This document shows, piece by piece, positions 49,934 to 58,961 of a stretch of DNA of 64,000 nucleotides; the stretch's first letter is position 1; each line of letters opens with the position of its first letter. Source of the stretch: Planosporangium flavigriseum (lineage in GTDB: Bacteria; Actinomycetota; Actinomycetes; Mycobacteriales; Micromonosporaceae); the NCBI RefSeq assembly GCF_011947225.1, contig NZ_JAATVW010000013.1, forward strand, positions 62,001-126,000, read 5' to 3'. The notes under the pieces were generated by a model, which was not told where the DNA came from, searched no databases, and saw only the letters and a list, made by a program, of their open reading frames with translations. Position numbers and translations under genes: made by a program.

Positions 49934-50983
49934 TCAGGGGCGCAGCAGCGTCTTGATCGCCCGGCGCTCGTCCATCGCCGCGTACGCCTCCGCGACCTGG
50001 TCCAGCGGCAGTTCGACGTCGAAGACCCGGCCCGGGTCGATCGCACCCTTGAGCACGTCGTCGAGCAGTTCAGGCAGGTACGCGCGCACCGGCGCCACGC
50101 CTCCCGCGACGTTGACGTTCGTGCCGAACATCTTCTGGATCGGCAGTTCCGGGCCGCCGGCTGGCACACCGACGTAGCCGACGAAGCCGCCCGGCCGGGT
50201 CGAGTCCAGCGCCTGCGCCATCGACTCCTTGGTGCCGACGCACTCCAGCACCGCGTCCGCGCCGATGCCACCGAGCAGGTCCTTGACCGCCGCGACGCCC
50301 TCGCCGCCGCGCTCGGCGACGATGTCGGTCGCGCCGAACTCACGCGCCACGGCCTGCCGGTCCGCGTGGCGCGACATGGCGATGATGCGTTCGGCGCCGA
50401 GCCGACGGGCGGCCAGCACGGCGCACAGGCCGACGGCACCGTCCCCGACGACCACGACCGTGCTCCCGGTCGTGACGCCGGCCGAGACGGCGGCGTGGTG
50501 GCCGGTGCCCATCACGTCGGACAGGGTCAGCAGGCTCGGTACGAGCGCCGCGTCCGGCTGCTCCGGCGTGGCCACCAGAGTTCCGTCGGCCAGCGGTACG
50601 CGTACGTACTCCCCCTGCCCGGCGTCCACCCGCACCCCGTGCCGGTCCGTCGAACCCCACCACTCCAACTGCTCGCAGGAGGTGTTGATGCCGTTCCGGC
50701 AGTGCCGGCAGGTGTTGTCGCTGACGACGAACGGCGCGATCACGAAGTCCCCGGGAGAGACGGTTCGGACGTCGGACCCGACCTCCTCGACGACGCCCAC
50801 GAACTCGTGCCCGATCGGGCTCGGTTCGGTGACCGGCCGCACCCCGCGGTACGGCCACAGATCCGACCCGCAGACGCAGGACGCCACGACCCGGACCACG
50901 GCGTCGGTCGGGAACCGGATCGCGGGATCGGGCACCTCCTCAAGCCGGATGTCGCGAGTGCCATAGATCAAAGTCGCGCGCAT
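49934..50983 (-). CDS. Zinc-dependent alcohol dehydrogenase-like protein
   Basis: 349 residues from the ATG at 50983 (GGAG upstream). The medium-chain dehydrogenase pattern is complete. Catalytic zinc ligands lie in CVCGSD and GHEFVGVVEEVG. The structural-zinc lobe is DNTCRHCRNGINTSC, where only three cysteines are seen and the first ligand appears to be non-Cys. The Rossmann core has VVVVGDGAVGLCAVLAARRLGA. It oxidises an alcohol or reduces an aldehyde with NAD(P)H. It is a single gene, divergent from the DUF2267 gene. Confidence 0.9.
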   Translation of the reverse strand: MRATLIYGTRDIRLEEVPDPAIRFPTDAVVRVVASCVCGSDLWPYRGVRPVTEPSPIGHEFVGVVEEVGSDVRTVSPGDFVIAPFVVSDNTCRHCRNGINTSCEQLEWWGSTDRHGVRVDAGQGEYVRVPLADGTLVATPEQPDAALVPSLLTLSDVMGTGHHAAVSAGVTTGSTVVVVGDGAVGLCAVLAARRLGAERIIAMSRHADRQAVAREFGATDIVAERGGEGVAAVKDLLGGIGADAVLECVGTKESMAQALDSTRPGGFVGYVGVPAGGPELPIQKMFGTNVNVAGGVAPVRAYLPELLDDVLKGAIDPGRVFDVELPLDQVAEAYAAMDERRAIKTLLRP

Positions 50984-51190
50984 TTTCGAGTCTCCTATCA
51001 GCCACGCCACCGGATCGGCATCGGGCGCCCCCAGCCAGTCAACACCGCGCACCTCGGGATCATGTACCCAGGGTCCGGGCCGCTACGCGAAGTCCTCCGC
51101 GGGTGGGGTCGGCCGCGGCGGGGAGCCTACGTTGGAACCGAGGGCACCGCACGAGGAGAACGCCCTGCCGGAGAACAGGGAGGACCGGCA

Positions 51191-52006
51191 ATGGACTACC
51201 AGGGGTTCATCGAGACCGTGGCGCGGTTGGCCGGCATACCGCTTGAGCAGGCGGGACCCGTCTCCTGCCTCACGCTGCACACACTGGCGCAGCGGATCTC
51301 AACGGGTGAGCTGGAGGACCTCGCCCCGCACCTGCCGCCGGAACTGCGGCAGTGCATTGAACGCGAAGGCCCGGTCGCCACCTTCGACGCCGACGAGTTT
51401 CTGCGCCGCCTTGAAGAACACACGCACACGGACCGGCGGATCGCGGAAGGGGTGGGGGTCGCCGTGCTCGCCGCGCTGTGGACGACCGTAGGCCCCAAGG
51501 AGTTCCACGATCTGTGCTCGCAGCTCACCAAGGACTTCGGACCGCTGGTCGAGGCCGCCGAACTCCACGCGCCGCCCCGGCCTGGACCGGAGGGCGACCC
51601 CCGGTTCGGCCGGCCGATGTCGTACGACGAGTTCGTCCGCCAGGTGGCCGTGCGCGCCGCCACCGATCTGGAAACAGCCCGCAAGGCGACCGAAGCGGTA
51701 CTGGAGACGCTGGCCATGCGCGTCACGGCGGGTCAGATCAACGACCTGCGGCCCCGCCTGCCCCGCGAACTGCATCCCGCCCTCGATCGGGGCATGACGC
51801 GCAGCCACGGGCAGGCGCTGCCGCTCACGCTCGAGGAGTTCGTCCGGGAGGTCACTGCGCGCGAAGGAATCTCGACGACGAAGGACGGGCTCAAACACGC
51901 CCAAGCCGTACTGGCGGTGCTGCGCGAAGCGGTCGGCGAGAAGGAGTTCCAGGACACCAACGCCCAACTCCCGGACGAGTACCGCGTCCTGGTGGCGGCG
52001 CGATAG
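51191..52006 (+). CDS. Tandem DUF2267 protein
   Basis: 271 residues from the ATG at 51191 (GGAGGACCGGCA upstream). Two copies of the DUF2267 domain are present, about 1-125 and 138-271. Each opens with an aromatic-acidic start (MDYQGFIETVARLAG; MSYDEFVRQVAVRAA) and contains L..L..RI..GE..DL...LP.EL. The second also contains TLEEFVREVTAREG. The domain is all-helical and cytoplasmic and its function is unknown. Homologues cluster with stress genes in actinobacteria. It converges on thymidine phosphorylase with 12 bp between stops. Confidence 0.85.
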   Translation: MDYQGFIETVARLAGIPLEQAGPVSCLTLHTLAQRISTGELEDLAPHLPPELRQCIEREGPVATFDADEFLRRLEEHTHTDRRIAEGVGVAVLAALWTTVGPKEFHDLCSQLTKDFGPLVEAAELHAPPRPGPEGDPRFGRPMSYDEFVRQVAVRAATDLETARKATEAVLETLAMRVTAGQINDLRPRLPRELHPALDRGMTRSHGQALPLTLEEFVREVTAREGISTTKDGLKHAQAVLAVLREAVGEKEFQDTNAQLPDEYRVLVAAR

Positions 52007-52018
52007 GCGCGGTAGTGC

Positions 52019-53314
52019 CTATCGCGCGATCCGGTCGATGATCAGCGGCGGCGGCAGGTCCGGACGCGACGCGTGCGGGGCGATGGAGAACGCCCCGTCG
52101 AGCGCGGAGATCGCGCGCTCGAACTTCTCCGGGCTGTCGGTGTGCAGCGTGAGCAGGCGCTGCCCGGCGCGTACCTCCTCGCCCGGCTTGGCGTGGATCT
52201 CCACACCCGCGCCGGCCTGCACCGGGTCCTCCTTGCGGGCCCGGCCGGCGCCCAGCCGCCAGGCCGCGACGCCGACGGCGAAGGCGTCCAGCGAGACGAG
52301 CACCCCGTCGGCCGTCGCCAGCACATCATGGTTCTCCCGCGCCACCGGCAGCGCCGCGTCCGGGTCGCCGCCCTGGGCGGCGATCATCCGGCGCCACACG
52401 TCCATCGCGGACCCGTCGCGCAGCTTGTCCGCCGGATCGACCGCCGGCCGGCCCGCGGCGGCGAGCATCTCCCGCGCCAGCGCGAGGGTCAGCTCGACGA
52501 CGTCCGCCGGGCCGCCGCCGGCCAGCACCTCGACCGACTCCCGCACCTCCAGCGCGTTGCCCGCGGTACGCCCCAGCGGCGTGCTCATGTCCGTCAGCAG
52601 CGCCACGGTCGTCACCCCGGCGTCGGTGCCCAGGTCCACCATCGTGCGGGCCAGTTCCCGGGCGTCGTCCACGGTCTTCATGAACGCCCCGGACCCGACC
52701 TTCACGTCGAGCACCAGGGCGCCCGTACCCTCGGCGATCTTCTTGCTCATGATCGAACTGGCGATCAGCGGGATGGCCTCCACCGTCCCCGTCACGTCGC
52801 GCAGCGCGTATAACTTCTTGTCCGCCGGCGCCAGGCCCTCCCCCGCCGCACAGACCACCGCACCCACGTCCGCGAGCTGCTTGAGCATCTCCTCGTTCGA
52901 AAGCCCGGCCCGCCAGCCCGGGATCGACTCCAGCTTGTCCAGCGTTCCGCCGGTGTGGCCCAGGCCCCGACCGGACAGCTGCGGCACGGCCACTCCGCAC
53001 GCGGCGACCAGCGGCGCCAACGGCAACGTGATCTTGTCTCCCACCCCGCCGGTGGAGTGCTTGTCCGCCGTCGGCCACGACAGCGACGAGAAGTCCATCC
53101 GCTCGCCCGAGGCGATCATCGCCCGCGTCCACCGCGCGATCTCGCGCCGGTTCATCCCGTTGAGCAGGATCGCCATGGCCAACGCCGACATCTGCTCATC
53201 GGCGACCGACCCCCGCGTGTACGCGTCGATCACCCAGTCGATCTGGGAATCCGATAACTCGCGCCGGTCCCGCTTGGCCCGGATGACGTCGACGGCGTCG
53301 TGCGCCTCGTTCAC
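52019..53314 (-). CDS. deoA: Thymidine phosphorylase
   Basis: 431 residues. An N-terminal helical domain is followed by the signature GRGLGHTGGTLDKLESIPGW and by KHSTGGVGDKITLPLAPLVA, which holds phosphate. The LIASSIMSKKIAEGTGALVLDVKVGSGAFMK segment closes the pyrimidine pocket. It splits thymidine (or deoxyuridine/uridine) into base and (deoxy)ribose-1-phosphate. It lies alone here; the deoC/cdd genes that often accompany it are not adjacent on the visible side. Confidence 0.96.
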   Translation of the reverse strand: MNEAHDAVDVIRAKRDRRELSDSQIDWVIDAYTRGSVADEQMSALAMAILLNGMNRREIARWTRAMIASGERMDFSSLSWPTADKHSTGGVGDKITLPLAPLVAACGVAVPQLSGRGLGHTGGTLDKLESIPGWRAGLSNEEMLKQLADVGAVVCAAGEGLAPADKKLYALRDVTGTVEAIPLIASSIMSKKIAEGTGALVLDVKVGSGAFMKTVDDARELARTMVDLGTDAGVTTVALLTDMSTPLGRTAGNALEVRESVEVLAGGGPADVVELTLALAREMLAAAGRPAVDPADKLRDGSAMDVWRRMIAAQGGDPDAALPVARENHDVLATADGVLVSLDAFAVGVAAWRLGAGRARKEDPVQAGAGVEIHAKPGEEVRAGQRLLTLHTDSPEKFERAISALDGAFSIAPHASRPDLPPPLIIDRIAR

Positions 53315-53427
53315 GCGTGCTCCTTCAGGTCGGATAGCCCGAAGGGGCCGGGCAACGTGATCAACTTCTGCTGGCCAGCAGGCTAGGCAACGCCATCCTG
53401 CATGTCCAGGTAGATCCGCTCCATCGG

Positions 53428-55014
53428 TTATTCGGGGAGGTCTCGGCGCGAAAGCCGGATCTCTTCGGCGTCGAGTTGCGCCTGGATCTGCCGCAGCGCA
53501 GTGTCGTCGATGCGCTGCTCGTCGCGCAGTCGGACGACGGTCTGCCGCTTGCGATTGAGCAGCCCCAGGCGCAGGGACCGGAAGTCGGCCTCGGCGCAGC
53601 GGCCCGGATTGGGGTCTTTCTCGTCACCGTGCGCACGCAGCACCCTCAGGTGTTTCTCGTACTCGGTGCGCATCCGGTCCACGACGCGCCGGTCGATGCC
53701 GCGGTCAGCCGCGATCTTGTCCATCGCAGCGAGCGCTTCTTCGGTGGCGACGGTCTCGGCCAGATGGCGCTCATCCTCGAGGGTGGTGTCGGCCACCGCT
53801 CGGGTCCGGCGTACCACCAGCGGCAATACCGATCCCTGCAGCAGGAGGGTGACCACGATGACTCCGGCCGTCACAAAGATGATCGTGTCTCGGAACGGGA
53901 ACGGCGCGCCGGAGTGCAACCGCTCGGGTATGGCCAGGGCGGCGGCCAGGGACACCGCGCCACGGAAGCCCGCCATGGAGCCGATCACCCAGTCGCTGGC
54001 GTAGATCTCGCGTGTGGGCCGCCCGGTGAGCCGGTCCAGCCAGCGCTGGAGGTGTCCCGCGGCGAGCAGGCACGCGAATCGAACACCGAGGATCACCGCC
54101 GACACGACGGCGACCCCGGCGACGGCGCTGCGCAGGCGGGTGCTCAACAGGTCCCGCACCACGGTCGGCAGTTGCAGCCCCACCAGAACGAACAGCGCGG
54201 CGTTGAGCGCGAAGGTCGACAGGCTCCAGAACGCGAACGACTGCGTCCGGGTGTCGGCGCGAACGACCCGGGGACCGACCTGGCTCAGGGCGAGTCCGCA
54301 GACGACGACGGCGAGCACCCCGGAGGCGTGGATCAGTTCGGCCAGCAGAAAGGCCGTGAACGGGGTCATCAGGCTGACGGTGTTCTCCAGCAGTGGTGCG
54401 TCGAGCAGGCGGCGCACCCGCACCGACAGCCAGGCGGTGACCAGGCCGGCTGCCGCGCCTCCCGCGTACGAGAGCAGGAACAGCCCCAGGATGTGAGCAG
54501 GTTGCGGTCGCTGCTGGCCGACGGCGATCTCGACTGCGAGGCTGTAGATGACCAACGCGGTGCCGTCGTTGATCAGACTCTCTGCACGCAGGATGTGCAC
54601 CAGCCGCCGGGGCAGATTCCGGGCGAGCGCGGCCATGGCGGCGGCGTCCGTGGGTGCTATCGCGCCGCCGAGCACCCAGGCCGACGTCCACGGCATGCCC
54701 AGGGCGTGGGCGACCGCCGCCACGGCGGCGGCGGTGGCGATGACCAGGCCGACGGTGACCACCGCGACGAGGACCAGGTTGCTGCGGATCTCGCGTAGCG
54801 ACGTGCTCAGGCTCTCCCAGTACAGCAGCGCCGGCAGGAAGAGCAGAAGCACCACCACCGGCGGCAGGCGGATCGCACCGAGCATTGGCATGAAGCCCAG
54901 CAGCACGCCTATCAGCAGCAGGAACACCGGGGCGGGAATGCCGTAGCGGTGTGCAGCCATGCTGCCCAGCAGCACCGCGATCCCGAGAACGACGACGAGT
55001 TCGAGACCGAGCAC
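53428..55014 (-). CDS. CPA1-family Na+/H+ antiporter
   Basis: 528 residues. About 12 TM segments occupy 1-410, including GAIAPTDAAAMAALARNLPRR with the essential Asp of the antiporter and SLINDGTALVIYSLA with the ND motif characteristic of CPA1 NhaP-type exchangers. The C-terminal 115 residues are cytoplasmic, helical and charged, a likely regulatory tail. It exports Na+ (or K+) for H+ and supports pH and salt balance. It is monocistronic. Confidence 0.93.
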   Translation of the reverse strand: MLGLELVVVLGIAVLLGSMAAHRYGIPAPVFLLLIGVLLGFMPMLGAIRLPPVVVLLLFLPALLYWESLSTSLREIRSNLVLVAVVTVGLVIATAAAVAAVAHALGMPWTSAWVLGGAIAPTDAAAMAALARNLPRRLVHILRAESLINDGTALVIYSLAVEIAVGQQRPQPAHILGLFLLSYAGGAAAGLVTAWLSVRVRRLLDAPLLENTVSLMTPFTAFLLAELIHASGVLAVVVCGLALSQVGPRVVRADTRTQSFAFWSLSTFALNAALFVLVGLQLPTVVRDLLSTRLRSAVAGVAVVSAVILGVRFACLLAAGHLQRWLDRLTGRPTREIYASDWVIGSMAGFRGAVSLAAALAIPERLHSGAPFPFRDTIIFVTAGVIVVTLLLQGSVLPLVVRRTRAVADTTLEDERHLAETVATEEALAAMDKIAADRGIDRRVVDRMRTEYEKHLRVLRAHGDEKDPNPGRCAEADFRSLRLGLLNRKRQTVVRLRDEQRIDDTALRQIQAQLDAEEIRLSRRDLPE

Positions 55015-55067
55015 ACCGTTCCCCCGAAAGCACAGCCGGAGGACGGAGCCGGCACTTGCCGATCTCC

Positions 55068-55104
55068 CCCGGCGAATTCCGGGTCATACCCGGAATTCGC
55101 CGGG
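55068..55104 (-). terminator. 17-bp stem / 3-nt loop hairpin
   Basis: CCCGGCGAATTCCGGGT (55068-55084) pairs perfectly with ACCCGGAATTCGCCGGG (55088-55104) around CAT. It is 33 bp beyond the 3' end of the minus-strand MEDS-kinase gene and just before the antiporter start, so it probably ends the regulator transcript. Each arm also contains the smaller palindrome GGAATTCC-like core. Confidence 0.85.
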
Positions 55105-55136
55105 CAACCGGATGTTGCCTCGCTATCTGGAGCCGG

Positions 55137-56087
55137 TTACCGGTTGATGTGGACGCGGATGCGGGTGCCGTCGTCGCTGCTGTAGACGCACACCAGGTCA
55201 CAGAGCCGGTGTGCCATGAGCAGCCCCCTACCACCGGTGCTGTCGTGTCCGCGCGGGGTACGGCCGACCGTCGGGTCGGAAATGTAGCCCTCGTCGTCGA
55301 TCTGGCAGACCAAGACGTCGGCTTCGACCCAGGCCGATACGCGGCCGGGCCCGTCGGTGTGCCGGCAGGTGTTGGCGGCGAGCTCGTTCACGGCGACGCA
55401 CAGCTCGTCGATCCGCTCGGAGCACAAGGCCGCAGCTGCTGCGTGCGCGGCAACGAACCGCCGCACCTGGCGCAGCATCACCACACCGGAGTAGGTCATG
55501 GTCGCCGCCGTGGCCGGTGGCGCGGGCAGCGGCTGCCCGCGCAGGACCATCACCTCCGGCGGGACGTAGCCAGGGTTGAGGCTCACGTCGGCGCCGCGCG
55601 TCAGGAGCGGATGCGTACGAACGGCGTCGGACAGCGCGACCTCGGGCAGGCCCACGGCGTCGTACAGGCACAGCATGGTCGCGTCGTGACCGGCGAACAC
55701 GGCGTTGATCGCCGATTCGTACGCCACGCAGGCCTGGTACTCGAACCCGGCGCGACCGGGCCAGATCGACTCACCGACGACGCGTACCCGCCGACCCGGA
55801 TGCGCGGCGGCGAACGGCCATAGCACCTCCGGGATGATCCGCCCGGGGTTACGGGCGATCACCCCGGCGTCGAGGAACCGGACGCCGGCGATGTGCGCAC
55901 CGAGCCGGTCACGGACCAGATCGACGCGCTTGCCCGCCAGGGCGACCAGCGCCGGTTCCCCGACGGCCAGTCCTTCCCGCACGAACGGGACGACGCCCGC
56001 GCTGAACTCGTCCTCGTCCCGGTAGAACAGGGCCCGGTGCTCGAGGTCGCCGGCAGATCGGGCACCGGTCTCCGCCATGGCCGTCAT
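55137..56087 (-). CDS. MEDS-domain anti-sigma-type kinase (RsbA-like)
   Basis: 316 residues. The N-terminal MEDS sensory domain (about 14-180) has HRALFYRDEDEFSAGVVPFVREGLAVGEPALV. It is joined to an HATPase_c domain of the RsbW/SpoIIAB type (about 195-316; N-box CVAVNELAANTCRH, G1 QIDDEG, G2 STGGRGLLMAHRL). Such kinases phosphorylate STAS-domain antagonists or bind sigma factors. The start overlaps the MEDS-STAS gene stop by 4 bp (ATGA), so kinase and STAS protein form a matched pair. No sigma factor gene is nearby. Confidence 0.88.
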   Translation of the reverse strand: MTAMAETGARSAGDLEHRALFYRDEDEFSAGVVPFVREGLAVGEPALVALAGKRVDLVRDRLGAHIAGVRFLDAGVIARNPGRIIPEVLWPFAAAHPGRRVRVVGESIWPGRAGFEYQACVAYESAINAVFAGHDATMLCLYDAVGLPEVALSDAVRTHPLLTRGADVSLNPGYVPPEVMVLRGQPLPAPPATAATMTYSGVVMLRQVRRFVAAHAAAAALCSERIDELCVAVNELAANTCRHTDGPGRVSAWVEADVLVCQIDDEGYISDPTVGRTPRGHDSTGGRGLLMAHRLCDLVCVYSSDDGTRIRVHINR

Positions 56088-56989
56088 GACGCCTGCCTGC
56101 GGACCACGACCCGTAGGCCGGAAGTACCCGCCTCGGCGCCAAAGTGATCCATCTCAGTCGCCCAGGCCATCATCTGGGCCAGCGTCCGCGAGCAGCCGAC
56201 GACCGCGAGGCCCGCCGGGCACGCGCGGGCCGCGGTCACCAGCAGGTCGGCGGTGGCCGCGTCGGCGAATCGCAACTCGGTGACATCGACGACGAACTCC
56301 CGCCCGGTGTGCGCGGTGGCCACGATCGTGTCGTACAGCGTCGCGGCGATCGCCTCGTGGTTGGACACGTCCGCCTCCCCGGACAGGCGAAGCCCGGGCT
56401 GGTCGGTCATCCGGGTCAGGTGCAGCAGCGGCTCCCAGTCCCCGTCCGCGCCCACCGGCATCGTGGCCGGATGGGCCGCCGCGACGCGGCGCAGCTCGGA
56501 GGCCGGGAACCGGCGCCGGTCGTACTGGCACACCACGGTCGTGTAGTCGTCGCTGAACACGGAATTGACGTGCGCCTCGTACCACGCCAGCCGGGAGGCG
56601 TCGACGGTCGGGCGCAGCGCCCAGCTCATGTCGGCGGCCACGCGCAGCCCCGCCCACCCGCCGTCCCGGGCAGCGCCGATCGTGCCGGTCCAGCTCGCGA
56701 TCATCGTTTCCGGGTCGAATCCACGGGTGGCCAGGTACGCGTCGTCCGCCGTGACGATCTCCAGTTGGCCGGACCTGGCGCATCCGTCGCCATCCACGCC
56801 GTGCGCGTCCAGACCGGCGAGCAGCGCTTCGGGCCGGACGCTGTCGGTGAGCAGCAGTACCTTCTCCCCGCCATCCAGCCCCACCTGCACGTACCGGGCA
56901 ACGACTGTCAGCCCCTGCGGTTCATTGTCGTACAGCCAGCACGCGTGGTCACCACGCCGCAATCGCTCCACCGCAGTCGGGGAGACCAT
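56084..56989 (-). CDS. MEDS-domain STAS protein (anti-sigma antagonist type)
   Basis: 301 residues from the ATG at 56989, chosen for the GGGAGG upstream and because the product then begins directly before the MEDS fold (RLRRGDHACWLYDNEPQGL). MEDS spans about 5-185 and the C-terminal STAS domain about 200-296 (LRLSGEADVSNHEAIAATLYD, VDVTELRFADAATADLLV). The equivalent of the phosphorylatable Ser in STAS lies in FADAATAD, where Ser/Thr placement is not canonical. It forms a translationally coupled pair with the MEDS-HATPase gene. Confidence 0.87.
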   Translation of the reverse strand: MVSPTAVERLRRGDHACWLYDNEPQGLTVVARYVQVGLDGGEKVLLLTDSVRPEALLAGLDAHGVDGDGCARSGQLEIVTADDAYLATRGFDPETMIASWTGTIGAARDGGWAGLRVAADMSWALRPTVDASRLAWYEAHVNSVFSDDYTTVVCQYDRRRFPASELRRVAAAHPATMPVGADGDWEPLLHLTRMTDQPGLRLSGEADVSNHEAIAATLYDTIVATAHTGREFVVDVTELRFADAATADLLVTAARACPAGLAVVGCSRTLAQMMAWATEMDHFGAEAGTSGLRVVVRRQAS

Positions 56990-57258
56990 GGTCGACTGCC
57001 TCCCTCGGCATCGTCCGAATTTCGCCCCGCCCGCATCCCGACAGAGAGAAACAGCCCGCAATCCCCCAAAAGGCTCGGACCGCCCTCGACCGTAGCCGAG
57101 CACGGTGCCGATCGACAACGAGGCATAACCACCGGGTCAGCCGGCCTGCGGGGTTCGCCAGAGCGAGTGTGGTTGCTGTACCTCGTTGCCACACCGAAGG
57201 AGCCCTGTGCCACCTGCCGATCTCCAACTTCAAGATCCGGTAGCGGCGTCCTGGGCGG

Positions 57259-57645
57259 TTAGGCAGGGGTGTGAGCGGCGGAAAGACCGAGCAAGGTGAG
57301 TTTGTCCGCGATGGCATCCGGTGTGAACGGCTTGATGAGATATTCGTGGGCGCCCGCCGCGAGAGCGCGCACGATCTGCTTTTGCTCACTCTCGGTACTG
57401 ACCATGATCAGCGTGAGGTGGCGTAGGTTCTCGTCGGCGCGCACCGCCGTAACGAGGTCTAGGCCGTTCATGACCGGCATGTTCCAGTCGATCAGCACGA
57501 GGGAGGTGCCGCTACCGTCGGCGGTGAGCAAGTCGAGAGCCTCGCGTCCGTCTCCGGCCTCATACACCTCGAAACCAAGACCGGTGAGAATGCGGGTCAG
57601 GATCAGGCGCATGGCCCGTGAGTCGTCAACTACAAGCGCGCGCAC
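57259..57645 (-). CDS. Single-domain CheY-like response regulator
   Basis: 128 residues from the GTG at 57645, chosen because the product then starts MRALVVDDSRAMRLIL as in other CheY-like proteins. Phosphoacceptor Asp53 is in VLIDWNMPVMNGL, Lys105 in YLIKPFTPDAI, and the Thr/Ser switch in MVSTES. No output domain exists, so it signals by protein contact. It is upstream of, and on the same strand as, the MEDS pair, but 269 bp away. It might relay chemotaxis or stress signals. Confidence 0.9.
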   Translation of the reverse strand: MRALVVDDSRAMRLILTRILTGLGFEVYEAGDGREALDLLTADGSGTSLVLIDWNMPVMNGLDLVTAVRADENLRHLTLIMVSTESEQKQIVRALAAGAHEYLIKPFTPDAIADKLTLLGLSAAHTPA

Positions 57646-58138
57646 CAGCTCACGTACCCCTTCTATACCGGCTGGCGGTACGGGCTGCGGGTTCGCAATA
57701 CCGTACAAGTAACCTTTACCGCCGCTTCTATGGCGAGATTAATCCCCTTTGCACCTTTGCCCCTCCCACCTGGGCGCATATTTGCACTGGACGAACGGAT
57801 GAATGCCCAAGCCGGTGATGCAGCAGCAGGCGGCCGGTTATCTGGACGCGGCGCTCAGCCCGGCTGAGGAGCAGCACGAAGAGGACTGAGGCGTTGCTGT
57901 CACGGCCCGCGGCAGGACGGCCAGTCCTCGCTACGCCGATTCCTCATCGGGCCGCAGCGACGACCACACCATGGTTGTCTGCGACCGGCTACGGCTCTCA
58001 CTCGACGTGCAAACCCGTCTTGCCGGGCTCTCCCCGCCGGTTGCCCGGCCACCGAGTCGGAGAGCGGTCCGCCAGCCGCTCACATCACCGGGCGCGCCAG
58101 TTATTTCCAGGCCAACCCCACACCTGGCCAACCGCTCC
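57646..58138. other. Gene-poor interval between regulator and tRNA-derived repeat
   Basis: About 490 bp with no supported gene. A 28-codon frame at about 57803-57889 (MPKPVMQQQAAGYLDAALSP) and longer frames around 57.9-58.3 kb have no family match or ribosome site. The last 20 bp (from about 58120) already resemble, imperfectly, the sequence in front of the second repeat copy at 59692-59710. Confidence 0.5.
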
Positions 58139-58248
58139 CGAGCACCCGGCCACCGCCGGCACATTACAAAACAGGCCCCGAACCGGCGAGAAACGCCAGC
58201 TCAGGGCCTGCCTCCTGTGGTGCGCCGCCAGGGACTCGAACCCCGAAC
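58139..58248. repeat. 110-bp direct repeat, copy 1 (partial tRNA-Lys 3' end + terminator)
   Basis: Identical base for base to 59711-59820. It contains the last 31 nt of tRNA-Lys on the minus strand (58218-58248: T-arm, acceptor 3' strand and CCA) plus the 79 bp beyond the tRNA with its terminator. The anticodon and D arms are absent: the identity ends at 58248 and unrelated sequence follows. It has the layout of an attachment-site duplicate. Confidence 0.9.
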
Positions 58249-58419
58249 GGCTATGACGGTACCCGTCGTGGTAGCGAGCCAATCTTCACCTAGGAAGAGG
58301 GGGACCGCCACGGCCTCGGCAAGTTGACTATGCAAAAGCAGCGACCGCCAGCAGGCGTTCGAGGCAGAGCTTCCTCGGAAGCGACACGCCAGGGCGTAAG
58401 GCAACAGCGAGCGCCGGTT

Positions 58420-58442
58420 TTGTCAGGGTGCGAGGCTAGCCT
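58420..58442 (+). promoter_or_regulatory. Leaderless promoter candidate for toxin gene
   Basis: TAGCCT at 58437-58442 fits the actinobacterial TANNNT -10 box and ends 6 nt before the ATG at 58449, which would place transcription start on the A of the start codon. No ribosome site is present before this ATG, which fits leaderless expression. TTGTCA at 58420-58425 is too close to be a standard -35. Confidence 0.4.
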
Positions 58443-58448
58443 GAATTC

Positions 58449-58952
58449 ATGTCCCCCGATCGTCGCGCTCGCCGCAGCATGACCCCTGCGCGCCGCCAGA
58501 GCATCCCGACGACGGTGCGTGTCGCACCGTCCTCGGACGACGCGCATGACGTGGTGTATTTCCGGCGCCACCGCGAGGACGATCCGACCGAGTCTGCTCC
58601 TGGCCGCGAGTTCCTCAGGCTGTGCCCCACGACAGTCCGCGCGAAGATGCGGGCTGTCCTCGTGGAGGTAGCCGCCGCTCCGCCGAAGCGGTTCGCGGGC
58701 GGTGGCTACTGGGAGGCGATGAAGGGCGACATGGCGGGCTGGTTCGAGGTCCGCGTGGATGGCCCTAAGCGCCACCACTACCGCTTGTACTGCCTACTCG
58801 ACTACAAGGCTAAGGACTGCCTTCGCCCGCTGCTCGTGATCGTGACCGGACTGGACAAGCCGTTCCAGACCGTTTTGTCTGAGTCCGACTACAAGGACGT
58901 GCGGGCGCTCGGCGAGGAGTACCTCGCCCGCAACCCCCGATCCCTGGCCTGA
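58449..58952 (+). CDS. HigB/RelE-like (Gp49 family) toxin
   Basis: 167 residues. A basic, disordered-looking N-terminus (about 1-35) is followed by a RelE/HigB-type core: FLRLCPTTVRAKMRAVLVEVA, then YWEAMKGDMAGWFEVRVDGPKRHHYRLYCLLDY and PLLVIVTGLDKPFQTVLSESDYKDVRALGEEYLARNP. The W.E.R.DG..YR.YC and GL.KP...L.ESDY patterns are those of phage-derived Gp49/HigB toxins, ribosome-dependent mRNA interferases. The gene points towards the XRE gene, with 9 bp between the stops, in place of the usual cotranscribed order. Function is inferred from fold-level similarity. Confidence 0.7.
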   Translation: MSPDRRARRSMTPARRQSIPTTVRVAPSSDDAHDVVYFRRHREDDPTESAPGREFLRLCPTTVRAKMRAVLVEVAAAPPKRFAGGGYWEAMKGDMAGWFEVRVDGPKRHHYRLYCLLDYKAKDCLRPLLVIVTGLDKPFQTVLSESDYKDVRALGEEYLARNPRSLA

Positions 58953-58961
58953 GGTCCGATC

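Noticed and set aside
53361-53427. 13-codon frame between thymidine phosphorylase and antiporter genes
   Set aside because: Too short and without support beyond an ATG.
57803-57889. 28-codon frame ending EEQHEED
   Set aside because: No ribosome site, no family, and in a gene-poor interval; too little to call a gene.
58218-58248. Second tRNA gene
   Set aside because: Only the T-arm, acceptor 3' strand and CCA are present; the anticodon and D arms are missing, so it is a truncated copy.
57894-58256. 120-codon plus-strand frame overlapping the first repeat copy
   Set aside because: It reads through the truncated tRNA and repeat and has no conserved composition or start signal.
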